The notes: a model not told the origin generated them from the sequence alone. A stretch of DNA of 64,000 bases from Afipia sp. (GCA_017308495.1 JAFKES010000079.1:62001-126000); one strand, 5' to 3'; counted from the stretch's first letter, positions 8,155-16,451 are shown. Translations and numbers: made by a program.

Positions 8155-8954
8155 TGCAGAGTCCGACCGGCACAGCGATGAGCGGTTGGATACGACGCAC
8201 CGTCGAGCGAGGCGTTCCGGCTGCGGCCGCTGTGACAGGGCATATCGCGATATTGCTAGCACTCGCCTTCGTCGGACCGGGCGATGTTATCATCAGTGAA
8301 CTGCCAGCGGCGATTGCGGTCGAGATTGTCCTCGCTCCGCCGAGCAATGCGGCAGCCAGTCTTGCGGTTCCCGAGACAGTGCTCGACGCCGTGGCCGTGA
8401 CTCCGTCGGAGGCACGCGAAGACGAGGTGGTCGATGATCCCGAGCAGCGTGAGCCGCATAGCGCGCCCGTCACAGCAGCCGCTCCCAACATCATTCCGCC
8501 GGCGCCGCCAAAGCGCACAGCCGCGAAAACGACCGCGGCGCGCAGTGCGCCGCCAGCAAAACGACCGGCCCTCCCGGTGGCCGCTCCGATCGTCGCATCG
8601 ACTGGCGCATCGGACGGTCCTGCGGGCGGATCGACGGGAAGTGTGGGAACGAGTGTGTCGCCCGCTGACGTGCCCTCGATCTGAAAGGCACGCCTTATGT
8701 CGCACCTCGAGCGCTTCAAGCGTTATCCGGATGCTGCGCGCGCAAGCCGCGCCCAGGGAACTGCATTGCTGAGCTTCGGCATGGATCGCAACGGCCAAGT
8801 GCTCGGATATGCCCTGGTGCGTTCGTCCGGGTATCCCGAACTTGATGAAGAGGTGCTCGCGATGATCGAACGTGCTTCGCCTCTGCCGCCTGCGCCACCC
8901 GAGCTTGGACCGGACGTCGTACAACTCGTCGTCCCTGTGCGCTTTCGGTTGTAG
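8151..8954 (+). pseudogene. tonB: TonB-like energy transducer interrupted by an in-frame TGA
   Basis: One frame runs from 8151 to 8954 with a single TGA at 8682-8684. Before it lie an N-terminal membrane anchor (VPAAAAVTGHIAILLALAF) and a long Pro/Ala/Thr-rich periplasmic linker. After it comes a canonical TonB C-terminal domain (SHLERFKRYPDAARASRAQG, then FGMDRNGQVLGYALVRSSGY). In TonB proteins a Trp often stands just before the (K/R)ARLxxHLERxKRYP segment, and here the codon is TGA where TGG is expected. TonB normally couples the proton gradient to outer-membrane receptors. As written, the C-terminal domain would be made only by readthrough or by restart at the ATG at 8697. Confidence 0.8.
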
Positions 8955-9030
8955 CAGCGGCGCGAGGGAGATCTATCTAAGAGGCAACGGCGATTTCCGC
9001 CATCGTCCTCTCAAGATCCGGAGGTGAAGA

Positions 9031-9522
9031 ATGATCCGGAAGATTAGCATCACGGCCGCTCTTGCTGGCATCCTCCTCGTGCCTGCATCGAGCCTCGCCG
9101 GCGTCAATGTCCGATTCATCAATTCCGAGCGCTATTCCGATGCTGGCGCGCGTGACGGTACGCTGGCCGCACTGCGCTCGCACCTTCAGCGCCTCGGCGA
9201 GCGCTTTCTCGCGCCCGGCCAAACGCTCACTGTCGACATTCTGGATGTCGATCTCGCTGGTCAGTATGAACCCTGGCGCCGCAATCTCGCAGATGTGCGT
9301 ATCCTGCGCGATGTCACCCCGCCGCGTATCAAACTGCGCTACGTGCTCACCGAGAGAGGCAAGCGCAGCCGAAGCGGCGAAGACAATTTGACAGACATCA
9401 ACTATCAGATGAACCCGTCCGCCCGCTCCTCCAGCGACCGACTCGTCTACGAGAAGGCGCTTCTCGACGATTGGTTCAGACGAAACTTCGCCGATCGCGG
9501 CGTGTCCCGAGGCCCGTCTTGA
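9031..9522 (+). CDS. DUF3016 periplasmic protein
   Basis: This 163-residue protein has a clear signal peptide (ISITAALAGILLVPASSLAG) and the DUF3016 core: VRFINSERYSDAG, then LTVDILDVDLAGQYEPW and NLADVRILRDVTPPRIKLRY. GGAGG lies 8 bases before the ATG. The function is unknown; members are secreted lipocalin-like or outer-envelope proteins. The last bases overlap the likely TTG start of the next frame (TTGA). Confidence 0.82.
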   Translation: MIRKISITAALAGILLVPASSLAGVNVRFINSERYSDAGARDGTLAALRSHLQRLGERFLAPGQTLTVDILDVDLAGQYEPWRRNLADVRILRDVTPPRIKLRYVLTERGKRSRSGEDNLTDINYQMNPSARSSSDRLVYEKALLDDWFRRNFADRGVSRGPS

Positions 9523-10488
9523 GCGCCGCCGGCGACGATACGATCGTAAGCGCCGCGGGGCTCGAAGCCTGCATCGGCAAGACGCCAGGCGCCATGAACC
9601 TGAAAGTCGTCGATCACCTCGACGCAGGCGCCCGGAAGTGGCTCGCTGCGTCGCCATTGATGTTCGCAGCGTTCGCGTCGCAGGACGACATCGTCATTCG
9701 CCTCGGCGGCGGCGTGCGGGATTTCGTCCATGTCGTGAGCGAAGGCCGCTTGCGGATTCCTACGATGATGATCGACGACCTCGTCTCCGTCCATGTTGGT
9801 GATGGCTTCGGCTCGCTGTTCCTGATCCCGACGATCGGCGAGACGCTTCGCGTGAACGGGCGCGTCGCCGCCATCGACGGCGAAGCGGTCGAGATCGCAA
9901 TTGAGGAATGCTACATCCATTGCGCCAAGGCGCTGATCCGGTCGGAGTTCTGGAAAGCACAGCCCGGAGCTGATGTACCGCAGGATGTGACGACCTTCCT
10001 TGGCGCGTGCCGGTTCATCGCTCTAGCGACTGCCGATGCGCAGCAGCATGCCGACGTCAGCCCCAAGGGCGATCCTGCCGGCAGGCTTCTTCGCTGCGAA
10101 GATAAAGCGGCCGTGTTCGCGGATCGTCCCGGCAATCGTCGCGTTAATCCCGGGCGCACACCGTGTCGCGTATTTTAGTGGCGACGCCAGCCTCTCAACA
10201 AACGACCGCGTGCGCGAGAGCTTCACCGTGCAGGGGAAGATGCCGCTTCTCACCGCACGAATTGGGATGGATCGCATCGACATCGTGGACAGTCCCATTC
10301 TGGCGCGGGCGAGGCTCTGGCCGGCGGCGGCGCCCGGCGAGCCGATCGACCCGGCGGCAATTCTCGTCGGTCACGTCAAGCTCAGCAAGGAACGAGGGAT
10401 TCAGGCGAGCCTCGTGCGCAGCGCGGTTTCCGTTCCCGGCATCATGCGCAAGGGATTGCAGCACGACTACAAGACCAATCTGTATTGA
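9519..10488 (+). pseudogene. Two-domain pyridoxamine-phosphate-oxidase-like flavoprotein, frame-broken
   Basis: The first frame (from the TTG at 9519 to the stop at 10176-10178) carries one FMN-binding split-barrel unit ending GSLFLIPTIGETLRVNGRV and CYIHCAKALIRSEFW, then starts a second unit (FLGACRFIALATADA, DVSPKGDPAG, FADRPGNRR). The second unit continues in another frame from about 10141 (ALIPGAHRVAYFSGDASL to QHDYKTNLY at 10488). About 15 residues normally found between GNRR and LIPG are missing, so this is a small deletion of a length not divisible by three near 10140-10145, not a single-base slip. The intact family binds FMN and is often called a general stress or PNPOx-like protein. 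Confidence 0.72.
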
Positions 10489-10537
10489 CGGAGAGGTCGT
10501 CCGACCGCCCCATCTGAAGTGTTGTATGTCCGCGGGC

Positions 10538-10756
10538 CTACCCGGCGCCGGCGCCGACGCGGCGCAACAGAGCATCGACTTCCTGGAGGCCGAATTCGCT
10601 CTCTCCAGGCGACCGCCTTCCCTCATCGTCGGCGATTTCGGAGGCCACCTTCCAGGCTGCGGTTCGCTCACGGCGCAGCGCCTGAAGGCCTCTGATGAGC
10701 AACCTTCGCTCAGTCGCTCCGACGAACGCCCTCAGATCAATCGTCGTATCGTCCAT
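10538..10756 (-). CDS. Small hypothetical protein
   Basis: The 72-residue product MDDTTIDLRAFVGATERRLL and onward is mostly helical and charged. The ATG at 10756 has GGAGGAG 8 bases upstream; a GTG at 10765 is too close to that site. It lies 48 bases downstream of the DUF1971 gene on the same strand and may be its operon partner. No family is recognised. Confidence 0.5.
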   Translation of the reverse strand: MDDTTIDLRAFVGATERRLLIRGLQALRRERTAAWKVASEIADDEGRRSPGESEFGLQEVDALLRRVGAGAG

Positions 10757-10803
10757 GTTCGCCACTCCTCCGCCGTCGGCGTTCTCCGCCCGTTTGCCGT
10801 TTC

Positions 10804-11091
10804 CTATTTTCTCTTTGCCGCGAAGAACTCGACATACATGCGCATCGGCGTACTTGCCGGCGCAACTTCGTGCAACTGCCCGGGCTGAACGACGCCTGGC
10901 TTTCCCGGCTCCAGCACTGTCTCGCTCGGCGGCTCGTAGATCCGATAGGTCAACTTGCCTTCGAGAACGTGGATCAGCGCCCAGGTTCCCGCCTTGGTGC
11001 TGTGTTGCTTTCGGAGCGCCGCCGGTAGCGTGTCCTGATTGAACTCCGGCGAGCGGCTGTAGGCCTCGACGTTCTCAGGAAGATCGTTCAT
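10804..11091 (-). CDS. DUF1971 cupin-like protein (TehB-type tellurite domain)
   Basis: The 95-residue protein matches DUF1971: AYSRSPEFNQDTLPAALRKQ, HSTKAGTWALIHVLEGKLTY, GVVQPGQLHEVAP and RMYVEFF. This is a small cupin-like barrel found alone or fused to the tellurite-resistance methyltransferase TehB. The conserved His residues (HSTKAG and LHEV) could bind a metal. The exact role is unknown. The gene is intact. Confidence 0.82.
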   Translation of the reverse strand: MNDLPENVEAYSRSPEFNQDTLPAALRKQHSTKAGTWALIHVLEGKLTYRIYEPPSETVLEPGKPGVVQPGQLHEVAPASTPMRMYVEFFAAKRK

Positions 11092-11109
11092 GCGTTCATT
11101 GTCCCGACG

Positions 11110-11496
11110 CTAGAATAAATACCGTTCGTCGGCCCAGCGCAGCAGCACCCAGGCGTCATTGTCGGGAAGGCGTACGCGGCCAGCACGTAGCCCCTCAGCA
11201 ATTGCGTCGCCGACTTCGGGCGAGACGCGGTTGCCATGCGTCATCAAAAAAAACCATCCGAACGGAAGGCGCACCTCCCGATCGATCGCCTCGATGCGAT
11301 CCATGAGGATATGCACGGAAGCATCACCTGCTTCCAAACGCTCTTCCGGCAGATGCAGCGGTCGAGGAATGAACGCGAGCTCACGTTCGCCCTTGTGTTC
11401 GAAGTCGCGGATGTCGAGCGCCCAATGCTCGTAAACGCGACTCGCTCGCGCGCTTGACTCCTCCCAGTATCGCGCGAGGAAGCTGCGGACATGCAC
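11110..11496 (-). pseudogene. C-terminal fragment of the unknown gene also at 36386-37487
   Basis: The frame (starting at a GTG) encodes [20 protein letters not shown], then [20 protein letters not shown] and [20 protein letters not shown], up to RYLF. The same words occur in the longer gene at 36386-37487 ([34 protein letters not shown]). Compared with that copy the N-terminal two thirds are missing and about 45 internal residues are deleted after SFLAR. The upstream part is replaced by the start of abiEii, with the junction near 11500. This is therefore a decayed chimeric copy. Confidence 0.7.
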
Positions 11497-11499
11497 GAC

Positions 11500-11753
11500 A
11501 CCGTGACGTCGATGTCTTCGGAAAAGCGTTCGATCAGCCCATGCGCCTTCGACAGAGACGTGCCGCCCTTGAACAGCAGACGCGGCCCTGCGGCTGGCCG
11601 CTCATGATAGAGGGCGTTGAGTGTCCAACAGACCCAGAAGTCCTTCTCGACGTTTCCGATCGGCGTCCCGAGCCGGTTGGCCGTCGTTAGGAAGAGGTCG
11701 AGCCTCTCGTTCGCTGGCGCGAGGATGATCTCGTTATAGGCGACACTGCTCAT
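11500..11753 (-). pseudogene. AbiEii nucleotidyltransferase toxin, truncated
   Basis: Eighty-five residues of an AbiEii/AbiGii-type toxin remain, from [20 protein letters not shown] to FSEDIDVTV. They include the nucleotidyltransferase signature [20 protein letters not shown], which supplies the GS-x-D-x-D metal and NTP site. The family is normally about 250-300 residues. Beyond about 11500 the frame enters the unrelated fragment described at 11110-11496 and stops at 11244. The ATG overlaps the antitoxin stop (ATGA), the usual AbiEi/AbiEii linkage. Without its C-terminal part the toxin is probably inactive. Confidence 0.75.
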
Positions 11754-12421
11754 GCGTGAGTCTCTGGCACAGCGTCGGCGGGTCCGAGTAAAGGTCTGAG
11801 AAAATCCTGCATCCAAATCGGCATTGCCGACAGGCCTGCGCGAAGATCGTCGCAGATATCCTTTCCATGCTCGGGATTTTTGAACAGTCTGTTGAGGCCG
11901 TTCTTTATGGCCTCCCGATCGTTATCCCCCTCCATCATGTCTTGCATCCAATAAAGCGCTTGAACGACCCGCATGCCCGGACGTCCAGCCCAATAGAGAC
12001 GGCTCGGCGCGGCCGCCTTGAAATGGATGACCTGCTGTCCGAGCTTGATTGGTTTGAGGCGGGCGTCGACGAGAACTTCAATGCGCGCCGGCACGGCTGT
12101 GGTGAGGCCAAGATCGTTCGCGGCCGTCATTCCATCGACCACGATGCGAACCTGGTCGCGACGCGCCACAGCTCTGATCACGGCGCGATAGTCGGGGACC
12201 CCCACCTTGCCCATGAGTTTGCTCATTCGCGGCCGGTCGTAGAGTCCACGATCGATACGGCGTAACTCGCCAGCCGCGACCAAGCGCTGCAGCGTCTTGT
12301 CGACGGCCGCACGATTGCCGAGATCGGCGAAATCGCTCGGAGTCCATACCTCTCCTGGAGGTGCCCCGTTGATACGGGCGAGGAGTCGCGGCCGGAGGTC
12401 TGTGGTCGGCTTATCAAGCAT
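11750..12421 (-). CDS. AbiEi/DUF6088-type antitoxin
   Basis: This 223-residue protein starts [20 protein letters not shown]. The N-terminal winged helix ([39 protein letters not shown]) is the DNA-binding part, followed by the AbiEi C-terminal domain ([40 protein letters not shown]). The start at 12421 abuts the operator pair. The partner toxin is truncated, so this antitoxin may be an orphan retained as a DNA-binding repressor. Type IV AbiE systems give phage abortive infection when complete. Confidence 0.8.
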   Translation of the reverse strand: MLDKPTTDLRPRLLARINGAPPGEVWTPSDFADLGNRAAVDKTLQRLVAAGELRRIDRGLYDRPRMSKLMGKVGVPDYRAVIRAVARRDQVRIVVDGMTAANDLGLTTAVPARIEVLVDARLKPIKLGQQVIHFKAAAPSRLYWAGRPGMRVVQALYWMQDMMEGDNDREAIKNGLNRLFKNPEHGKDICDDLRAGLSAMPIWMQDFLRPLLGPADAVPETHA

Positions 12422-12490
12422 GTCCGAAATATGATGCAATTTTCGGACATTAGCAAGAGGTGTCCGAACGATACTGCATTTTTCGGACAT
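12421..12490. promoter_or_regulatory. Tandem AbiEi operators
   Basis: Two 30-base inverted repeats lie at 12421-12450 and 12461-12490. Each has the form TGTCCGAA, a 12-14 base centre containing AT and TGCA, then TTTCGGACAT. They are exactly 40 bases apart, close to four DNA turns, and the first touches the antitoxin start codon. AbiEi antitoxins bind paired inverted repeats at their promoters, so this is very likely the autoregulatory operator. A close relative of the second copy stands at 38516-38545 in front of another imuA remnant. Confidence 0.75.
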
Positions 12491-12610
12491 CATCTTTCCT
12501 TCCCGTTCTCTGATCGAACCCCGCAGAGCGATTCCGACGAGTCCGATTGACTCTCGTGTGTGATGAGAACGAACATAGAACATACTCAATGCGGAAATGT
12601 TGCAAAGGAC

Positions 12611-12994
12611 ATGAGTACGTCCGCCCCCGATCTGTCGTGTCCGAGCTCCGGGCACGCATCGCCCGGCTAGAGGGCAGGATCGCGCATCAGCGCACAGTCC
12701 TGCCCTTCGGCCTGGCGGTGATCGACCGGATTCTTCCGGAAGGAGGGTTGCTGCGCGGGGCGCTCCATGAGGTCGCCGGCGACGGCAACGGCGCCGAGGA
12801 CGGCGCGGCCGCCGCTCTGTTCGCCGCCGGCATCGCGGCGCGCAGCGGCGGCAAGGTGCTGTGGTGCGTGACGCGGGCCGACCTGTTCGCGCCGGCCCTC
12901 GCCCAGGCCGGGCTCGCGCTCGGGCGCGTTGTCTATGTCGAGTGCGGCGACGAGCAGGCCCTGCTCGCCTGCTTCGAGGAAGGATTGCGGCATC
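12611..12994 (+). pseudogene. imuA: imuA 5' fragment (copy 1)
   Basis: After MSTSAPD the frame shifts (2 extra bases near 12625 compared with the copy at 38670). It then reads VVSELRARIARLEGRIAHQR, LPFGLAVIDRILPEGGLLRG, ALHEVAGDGNGAEDGAAAAL and ARSGGKVLWCVTRADLFAPA, clear ImuA (RecA-like SOS cell-division inhibitor family). Homology stops at EEGLRHPG (about 12994), where it joins dnaE2 sequence out of frame. The rest of imuA, all of imuB and the front of dnaE2 are absent. Intact ImuA helps ImuB and DnaE2 do mutagenic repair synthesis. Confidence 0.8.
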
Positions 12995-13516
12995 CGGGAT
13001 CGCGCAGCTCTGTGCTCCACCGTGACCCGCTACAGATCGAAAGGTGCGCTAAGGGACGTCGGCAAGGCTTTGGGCTTGACCGAAGACACGATCAAGATGC
13101 TGTCCGGCCAAGTGTGGGGTTGGTCCCGCACCGGCATCGAGGACAAGCACGCCGCCGATCTCAACGTGAATCTCGGCGACCGACGCCTGCGCCTCGCGCT
13201 CGAGCTGGCGCGCGCGCTGATCGGCACGCCGCGCCATCTCAGCCAGCATCCGGGTCGTTTCGTCTCGACTCGCGATAGGCTCGACGACCTCGTGCCGATC
13301 GAACCTGCGGCGATGAAGGACCGCCAGGTGATTGAATGGGACAAGGACGACGTCGACGCATTGCGCATGATGAAGATGGATTGCCTCGCACTCGGCATGC
13401 TGTCCTGCATGAAGCGCGCCTTCGATCTTCTGTCGGAGCACAAAGGCGTCGCGCTCGACCTCGCGACCATTCCCGCCGAAGACCCGCGCACCTACGCGAT
13501 GATCCGGCGCGCCGAT
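12995..13516 (+). pseudogene. dnaE2: dnaE2 internal fragment (copy 1)
   Basis: The fragment reads from DRAALCSTVTRYRSKGALRD through [20 protein letters not shown] and [20 protein letters not shown] to TYAMIRRAD at 13516. This is the segment immediately after the catalytic PDxDxD loop of the error-prone polymerase DnaE2. The PHP domain and the catalytic pair upstream are gone, and everything after 13516 is gone too. It is joined at its left to imuA and at its right to a LysR fragment in opposite orientation, so it cannot encode a polymerase. Confidence 0.8.
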
Positions 13517-13612
13517 AACGCCGAGTGCGTTTGCGGCGTGCCGGAAGTTCAGATATTCGGCGACGGCGAGCGTCTGAATGAGCGACACCATAGGTATGCG
13601 TGCATCAAGCAT
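13517..13612 (-). pseudogene. LysR-family regulator, N-terminal remnant
   Basis: On the minus strand MVSLIQTLAVAEYLNFRHAA followed by NALGV is the beginning of a LysR-type helix-turn-helix. The turn residues that should follow (S-Q-x-x-V-S) are replaced by dnaE2 sequence at 13516/13517, so only the first helix survives. It marks a deletion or rearrangement junction. Confidence 0.6.
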
Positions 13613-13724
13613 TCGCTGCATTTGCTCTGAGTGATCGCGACTGCCCGATCGCCGACGCATTCTCTACCCCCAATGGCCTGGAGAAGATTTCACCGCCGCA
13701 GACGACAAGAAAACCTCATCGCTC

Positions 13725-13751
13725 CCCCGCGTCCAAGCACAGGACGCGGGG
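13725..13751 (-). terminator. Stem-loop terminator for cytochrome b561 gene
   Basis: CCCCGCGTCC (13725-13734) and GGACGCGGGG (13742-13751) form a perfect 10-bp stem with loop AAGCACA. Read on the minus strand it lies about 40 bases after the b561 stop and is followed within 10 bases by GGTTTTC. A Rho-independent terminator is plausible, although the T-run is short. Confidence 0.5.
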
Positions 13752-13790
13752 CAAATCTTTCTTCCTTGAGCGCGCCGGCAGGCCATCGGC

Positions 13791-14282
13791 TCAGTTCGCA
13801 TAGCGGATCATCCGCTGCATCACGTTGTTTTTCAGGATGAGGAGGTGGAAAGGCACGGCCAGCACATGCACCGCGACCAAGAGCAGAAGCACGACCTTCA
13901 GCAGATTGTGAGCCTGCGCCGCCGCTGTCACGCCGCCGAACCAGGCCAAGAGACCTGTCACAGAAAGCGCCGCGAGAACAAGATACATTGCCCAGTGTGC
14001 CATATGCGCCAGGCTCTTGAGCACAGTCGGTTCATTCTCCGGCGGTGGGGGTGCTCCACGTCGTAAACGCAAGACGAGGCGCCAGACGACGAAGGCGAGG
14101 ATCAAGCCACCGCCAACAACATGAGCGAGGACCAGCGGATCGAAGGGAAGGGTCTGCCCCTTGCGAAATGCATCCCACGCGGCCGCGATGGAATCCTTGA
14201 AGATGTATTGGGCGGCAACAAGTGCAGCTACGGCCCAGTGTAAGACAATCTGTGTAGCGGAATAGTGCGTTGGGACGGTCAT
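13791..14282 (-). CDS. Cytochrome b561 family protein
   Basis: This 163-residue four-helix membrane protein has the b561/YodB pattern. It begins HYSATQIVLHWAVAALVAAQ (haem-ligand His in LHW), has LVLAHVVGGGLILAFVVWRL (His at LAHV), AHMAHWAMYLVLAALSVTGL, and ends LLLLVAVHVLAVPFHLLILK with NNVMQRMI. The conserved His residues for two b haems are present. Members move electrons from quinol to periplasmic acceptors. A second, frame-broken member lies at 59049-59563. The 117 bases upstream hold no gene. Confidence 0.87.
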   Translation of the reverse strand: MTVPTHYSATQIVLHWAVAALVAAQYIFKDSIAAAWDAFRKGQTLPFDPLVLAHVVGGGLILAFVVWRLVLRLRRGAPPPPENEPTVLKSLAHMAHWAMYLVLAALSVTGLLAWFGGVTAAAQAHNLLKVVLLLLVAVHVLAVPFHLLILKNNVMQRMIRYAN

Positions 14283-14399
14283 TGTCTTGTTCCTTTTCGA
14301 CGGTGGGCCGGCGTCCGATTGGGGCGCCAGCCTCCGCCTATGTCCTTGCTGTTGGTGCCGACTTCTGTGCAGTCGATTGCCAGGATCGGAGGGGTTCTA

Positions 14400-14705
14400 T
14401 CATCTGCCCCAGAACGGCGAGCTCCCCTGCCAGGACTGCATGCGCCCCATCATCTGCGCAGGAAAGCGCATCTCCTCAGCACTGATTTCCTTGTTGCCAT
14501 CGGCATCAAGCATGGCGAAGGGCCGCTCGGCGAAGCCGCGCGTCACCTCGGCGAAGAGCGCCTTGAACTCATCTGCGGAAAGGCGACCGTTGCCGTCGGT
14601 ATCGTACTTGGCGTGCAGCGCGGTAATGCCAGCCTCGGCTTCGCCAGTCGTCACCGTGCCATCGCGGTCAGCATCGAAGGATTTGTAAACGGGATTGTCG
14701 GCCAT
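14400..14705 (-). CDS. EF-hand calcium-binding domain protein, possibly 5'-truncated
   Basis: The 101-residue frame holds three EF-hand loops: DADRDGTVTTGE, DTDGNGRLSADE and DADGNKEISAEE, each with the D-x-D-x-D/N-G spacing. Related proteins such as the one at 26354 have a signal peptide, but here the frame begins MADNPVYKSF with no export signal. Directly upstream the sequence turns into a nucleoside-phosphorylase remnant on the other strand (from about 14720). The N terminus was probably removed by that rearrangement. An ATG at 14714 is an alternative start. Confidence 0.7.
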   Translation of the reverse strand: MADNPVYKSFDADRDGTVTTGEAEAGITALHAKYDTDGNGRLSADEFKALFAEVTRGFAERPFAMLDADGNKEISAEEMRFPAQMMGRMQSWQGSSPFWGR

Positions 14706-14719
14706 GGCACGCATGCCCT

Positions 14720-15386
14720 GACGGCGACATTGTACGCTATCTGAAACGAACAGGGCGCGGACGTCTGCACGAAGGCTGGGCCTGCTACCACACCGAGCTG
14801 CTGGCCTTCGATCTCGAAGGCATCGGACAGCTCGGAATCGTTGGCTGTGCCGTTGGTGCCTCCTTCGCCGTGCTTGTGGCGGAGCAGCTCTTTGCCTCCG
14901 GGCTGCGAACTGCTTGTCAGTGTCACCTCGGCCGGTCAGATCGCCGACAATGGCCCGACGCCGTATTTTGTGCTGATCGATCGTGCTTTGCGCGACGAAG
15001 GCACCAGCTACCACTACTCGCCGCCCAGCACATTTGCGGATGCGCCGAACCCAGGCTTGCTCGCGCAGGTCGAGTGCGCATTGTCGGAACGCCGCGGCAT
15101 TGTCGTTCATCGTGGTGCGAGTTGGACGACCGATGCGCCCTATCGGGAGACGGAGATCGCGATCGAAACAGCACGCGCAAATGGTGTGCTCGCCGTCGAA
15201 ATGGAGGCAGCCGCGCTCTATGCCTTCGCGACGGTGTCGCACCAATCGGTGATCTGCTTTGCCCATGTTACCAACAGCATGGCGCAAACGGAGGGTGATT
15301 TCGAGAAAGGCGAGGCTGACGGCGTGACCGCAACTCTCGCGGTTATCGTGGCAACGGCTCAAACCTTTTTGAAGGATCGGCCATAG
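14720..15386 (+). pseudogene. Nucleoside phosphorylase, 5'-truncated and frameshifted
   Basis: From 14723 the frame reads GDIVRYLKRTGR, EGWACYHTELLAFDLEGIGQ and LGIVGCAVGASFAVLVAEQL, then changes frame at a G-run (14900-14902). It continues CELLVSVTSAGQIADNGPTP and GVLAVEMEAAALYAFATVSH to the stop at 15386. GCAVGA and VEMEAAALYA are the phosphate and ribose/base signatures of PNP/UDP-family phosphorylases. One extra G explains the shift, so a sequencing error is possible there. However, about 25-30 N-terminal residues are also missing at the junction with the EF-hand gene, so the gene is truncated regardless. Confidence 0.72.
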
Positions 15387-15395
15387 GCGTCAAGC

Positions 15396-16451
15396 TCAAT
15401 GCGCATGCCCGTGCCCATGGCGATGATGCAGATCGGGATAGTGCGGATGACGATGCACCAAAGGCGCGTGCCGATGCCAATGGCTATGTGGTTCGCCGAC
15501 CGGATCGCCCGGACCATGCTCGTGCTGGTGATGCTCGTCGTGACTGTGCCGATGTTCATGCTCCATCGCTTCATGAATGTGGTCATGATCGTGTCGCTCG
15601 GAGAGATGTAGCCATAGACCAAGGCCCATCAGTCCGCCGGCAATCAGGAGCGTCACCGAAATTGGCTCGCCCAGAATCAGGACGGCGAGCACCGCACCGA
15701 CGAACGGGGCTAGGGAGAAATAGGCTCCAGTGCGCGCGGTCCCGAGGTGGCGGAGCGCGAGGATGAACAGGGCGAGGCTGACGCCATAGCCCAGCAGGCC
15801 GATCACGCCAGCAGCTACGATGATGCCTGCGGGCGGAAACGCGATGCCGTTGACAGCCGCAATGATGAGGTTGATCGAGCCAGCGACCAGCCCCTTGAAC
15901 ATGGCGATCTGCACGGGATCGGCTGACGATAGCTTACGGGTAAGGTTATTGTCGATCCCCCAGCAAAGACATGCGCCGGCAATCAGGATCGCACCCCAGT
16001 GCAGCGATGCCTGCCCCTGCCAGGACAGAACGACCGCACCCATGAGAATGGCAAAAGCACCCAGGAGCAGGCGCCGGTCGACATTCTCGCGGAACACGAT
16101 CCAGGCAATGCCCATGGTCGCGAGACCTTCGAGATTGAGCAGAAGCGAGGCGGTGGCCGCATCCGTCCGGGCCAGCCCGAACATCAGTAACAGCGGTCCG
16201 AGCAGCCCTCCGGTCAGGATGACCAGGGCGAGCCACGGCATGTCGGCTCGCCGCAACGGCGCTTCGATGGCTGGCAGTTGCAGAACCGCCCGCAACATAT
16301 GGATGACGGCAAGGCCGAGACCAGCGCCGAGATAGAGCAGTCCTGCCATCATCCACGGATCGACCGACCCGAGCAGGAGCTTGGCGAACGGCGTGCTGGC
16401 CCCGAACAGGATGGCCGACAGGAGAGCCAGAACGATGCCGATACGGCTCAT
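15396..16451 (-). CDS. EamA/DMT-family transporter with histidine-rich cytosolic tail
   Basis: This 351-residue protein has ten predicted membrane helices in two EamA repeats (SRIGIVLALLSAILFGAS at the start, then WGAILIAGACLCWGIDNNLT). After about residue 285 comes a tail of roughly 65 residues dominated by His with Asp/Glu (for example DHDHIHEAMEHEHRHSHDEH and HRHPHYPDLHHRHGHGHAH). The start at 16451 overlaps the chrA stop (ATGA), so the two are co-translated. The tail resembles metal-binding ends of Ni, Co or Zn carriers and suggests a metal or metal-complex substrate (inference). The family itself often moves amino acids or nucleotides. Confidence 0.82.
   Translation of the reverse strand: MSRIGIVLALLSAILFGASTPFAKLLLGSVDPWMMAGLLYLGAGLGLAVIHMLRAVLQLPAIEAPLRRADMPWLALVILTGGLLGPLLLMFGLARTDAATASLLLNLEGLATMGIAWIVFRENVDRRLLLGAFAILMGAVVLSWQGQASLHWGAILIAGACLCWGIDNNLTRKLSSADPVQIAMFKGLVAGSINLIIAAVNGIAFPPAGIIVAAGVIGLLGYGVSLALFILALRHLGTARTGAYFSLAPFVGAVLAVLILGEPISVTLLIAGGLMGLGLWLHLSERHDHDHIHEAMEHEHRHSHDEHHQHEHGPGDPVGEPHSHWHRHAPLVHRHPHYPDLHHRHGHGHAH

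Noticed and set aside
8256..8924. Minus-strand frame opposite tonB
   Set aside because: No homology and Arg/His-rich shadow composition; the TonB C-terminal domain on the plus strand is clear.
12547..12610. Extended N terminus of the imuA frame (MTLVCDENEHRT)
   Set aside because: Homology begins at MSTSAPD (12611); the upstream part is simply open.
13049..13491. Minus-strand frame across the dnaE2 remnant as a gene
   Set aside because: Only the first 25 codons after 13591 resemble LysR; the rest is antisense to dnaE2.
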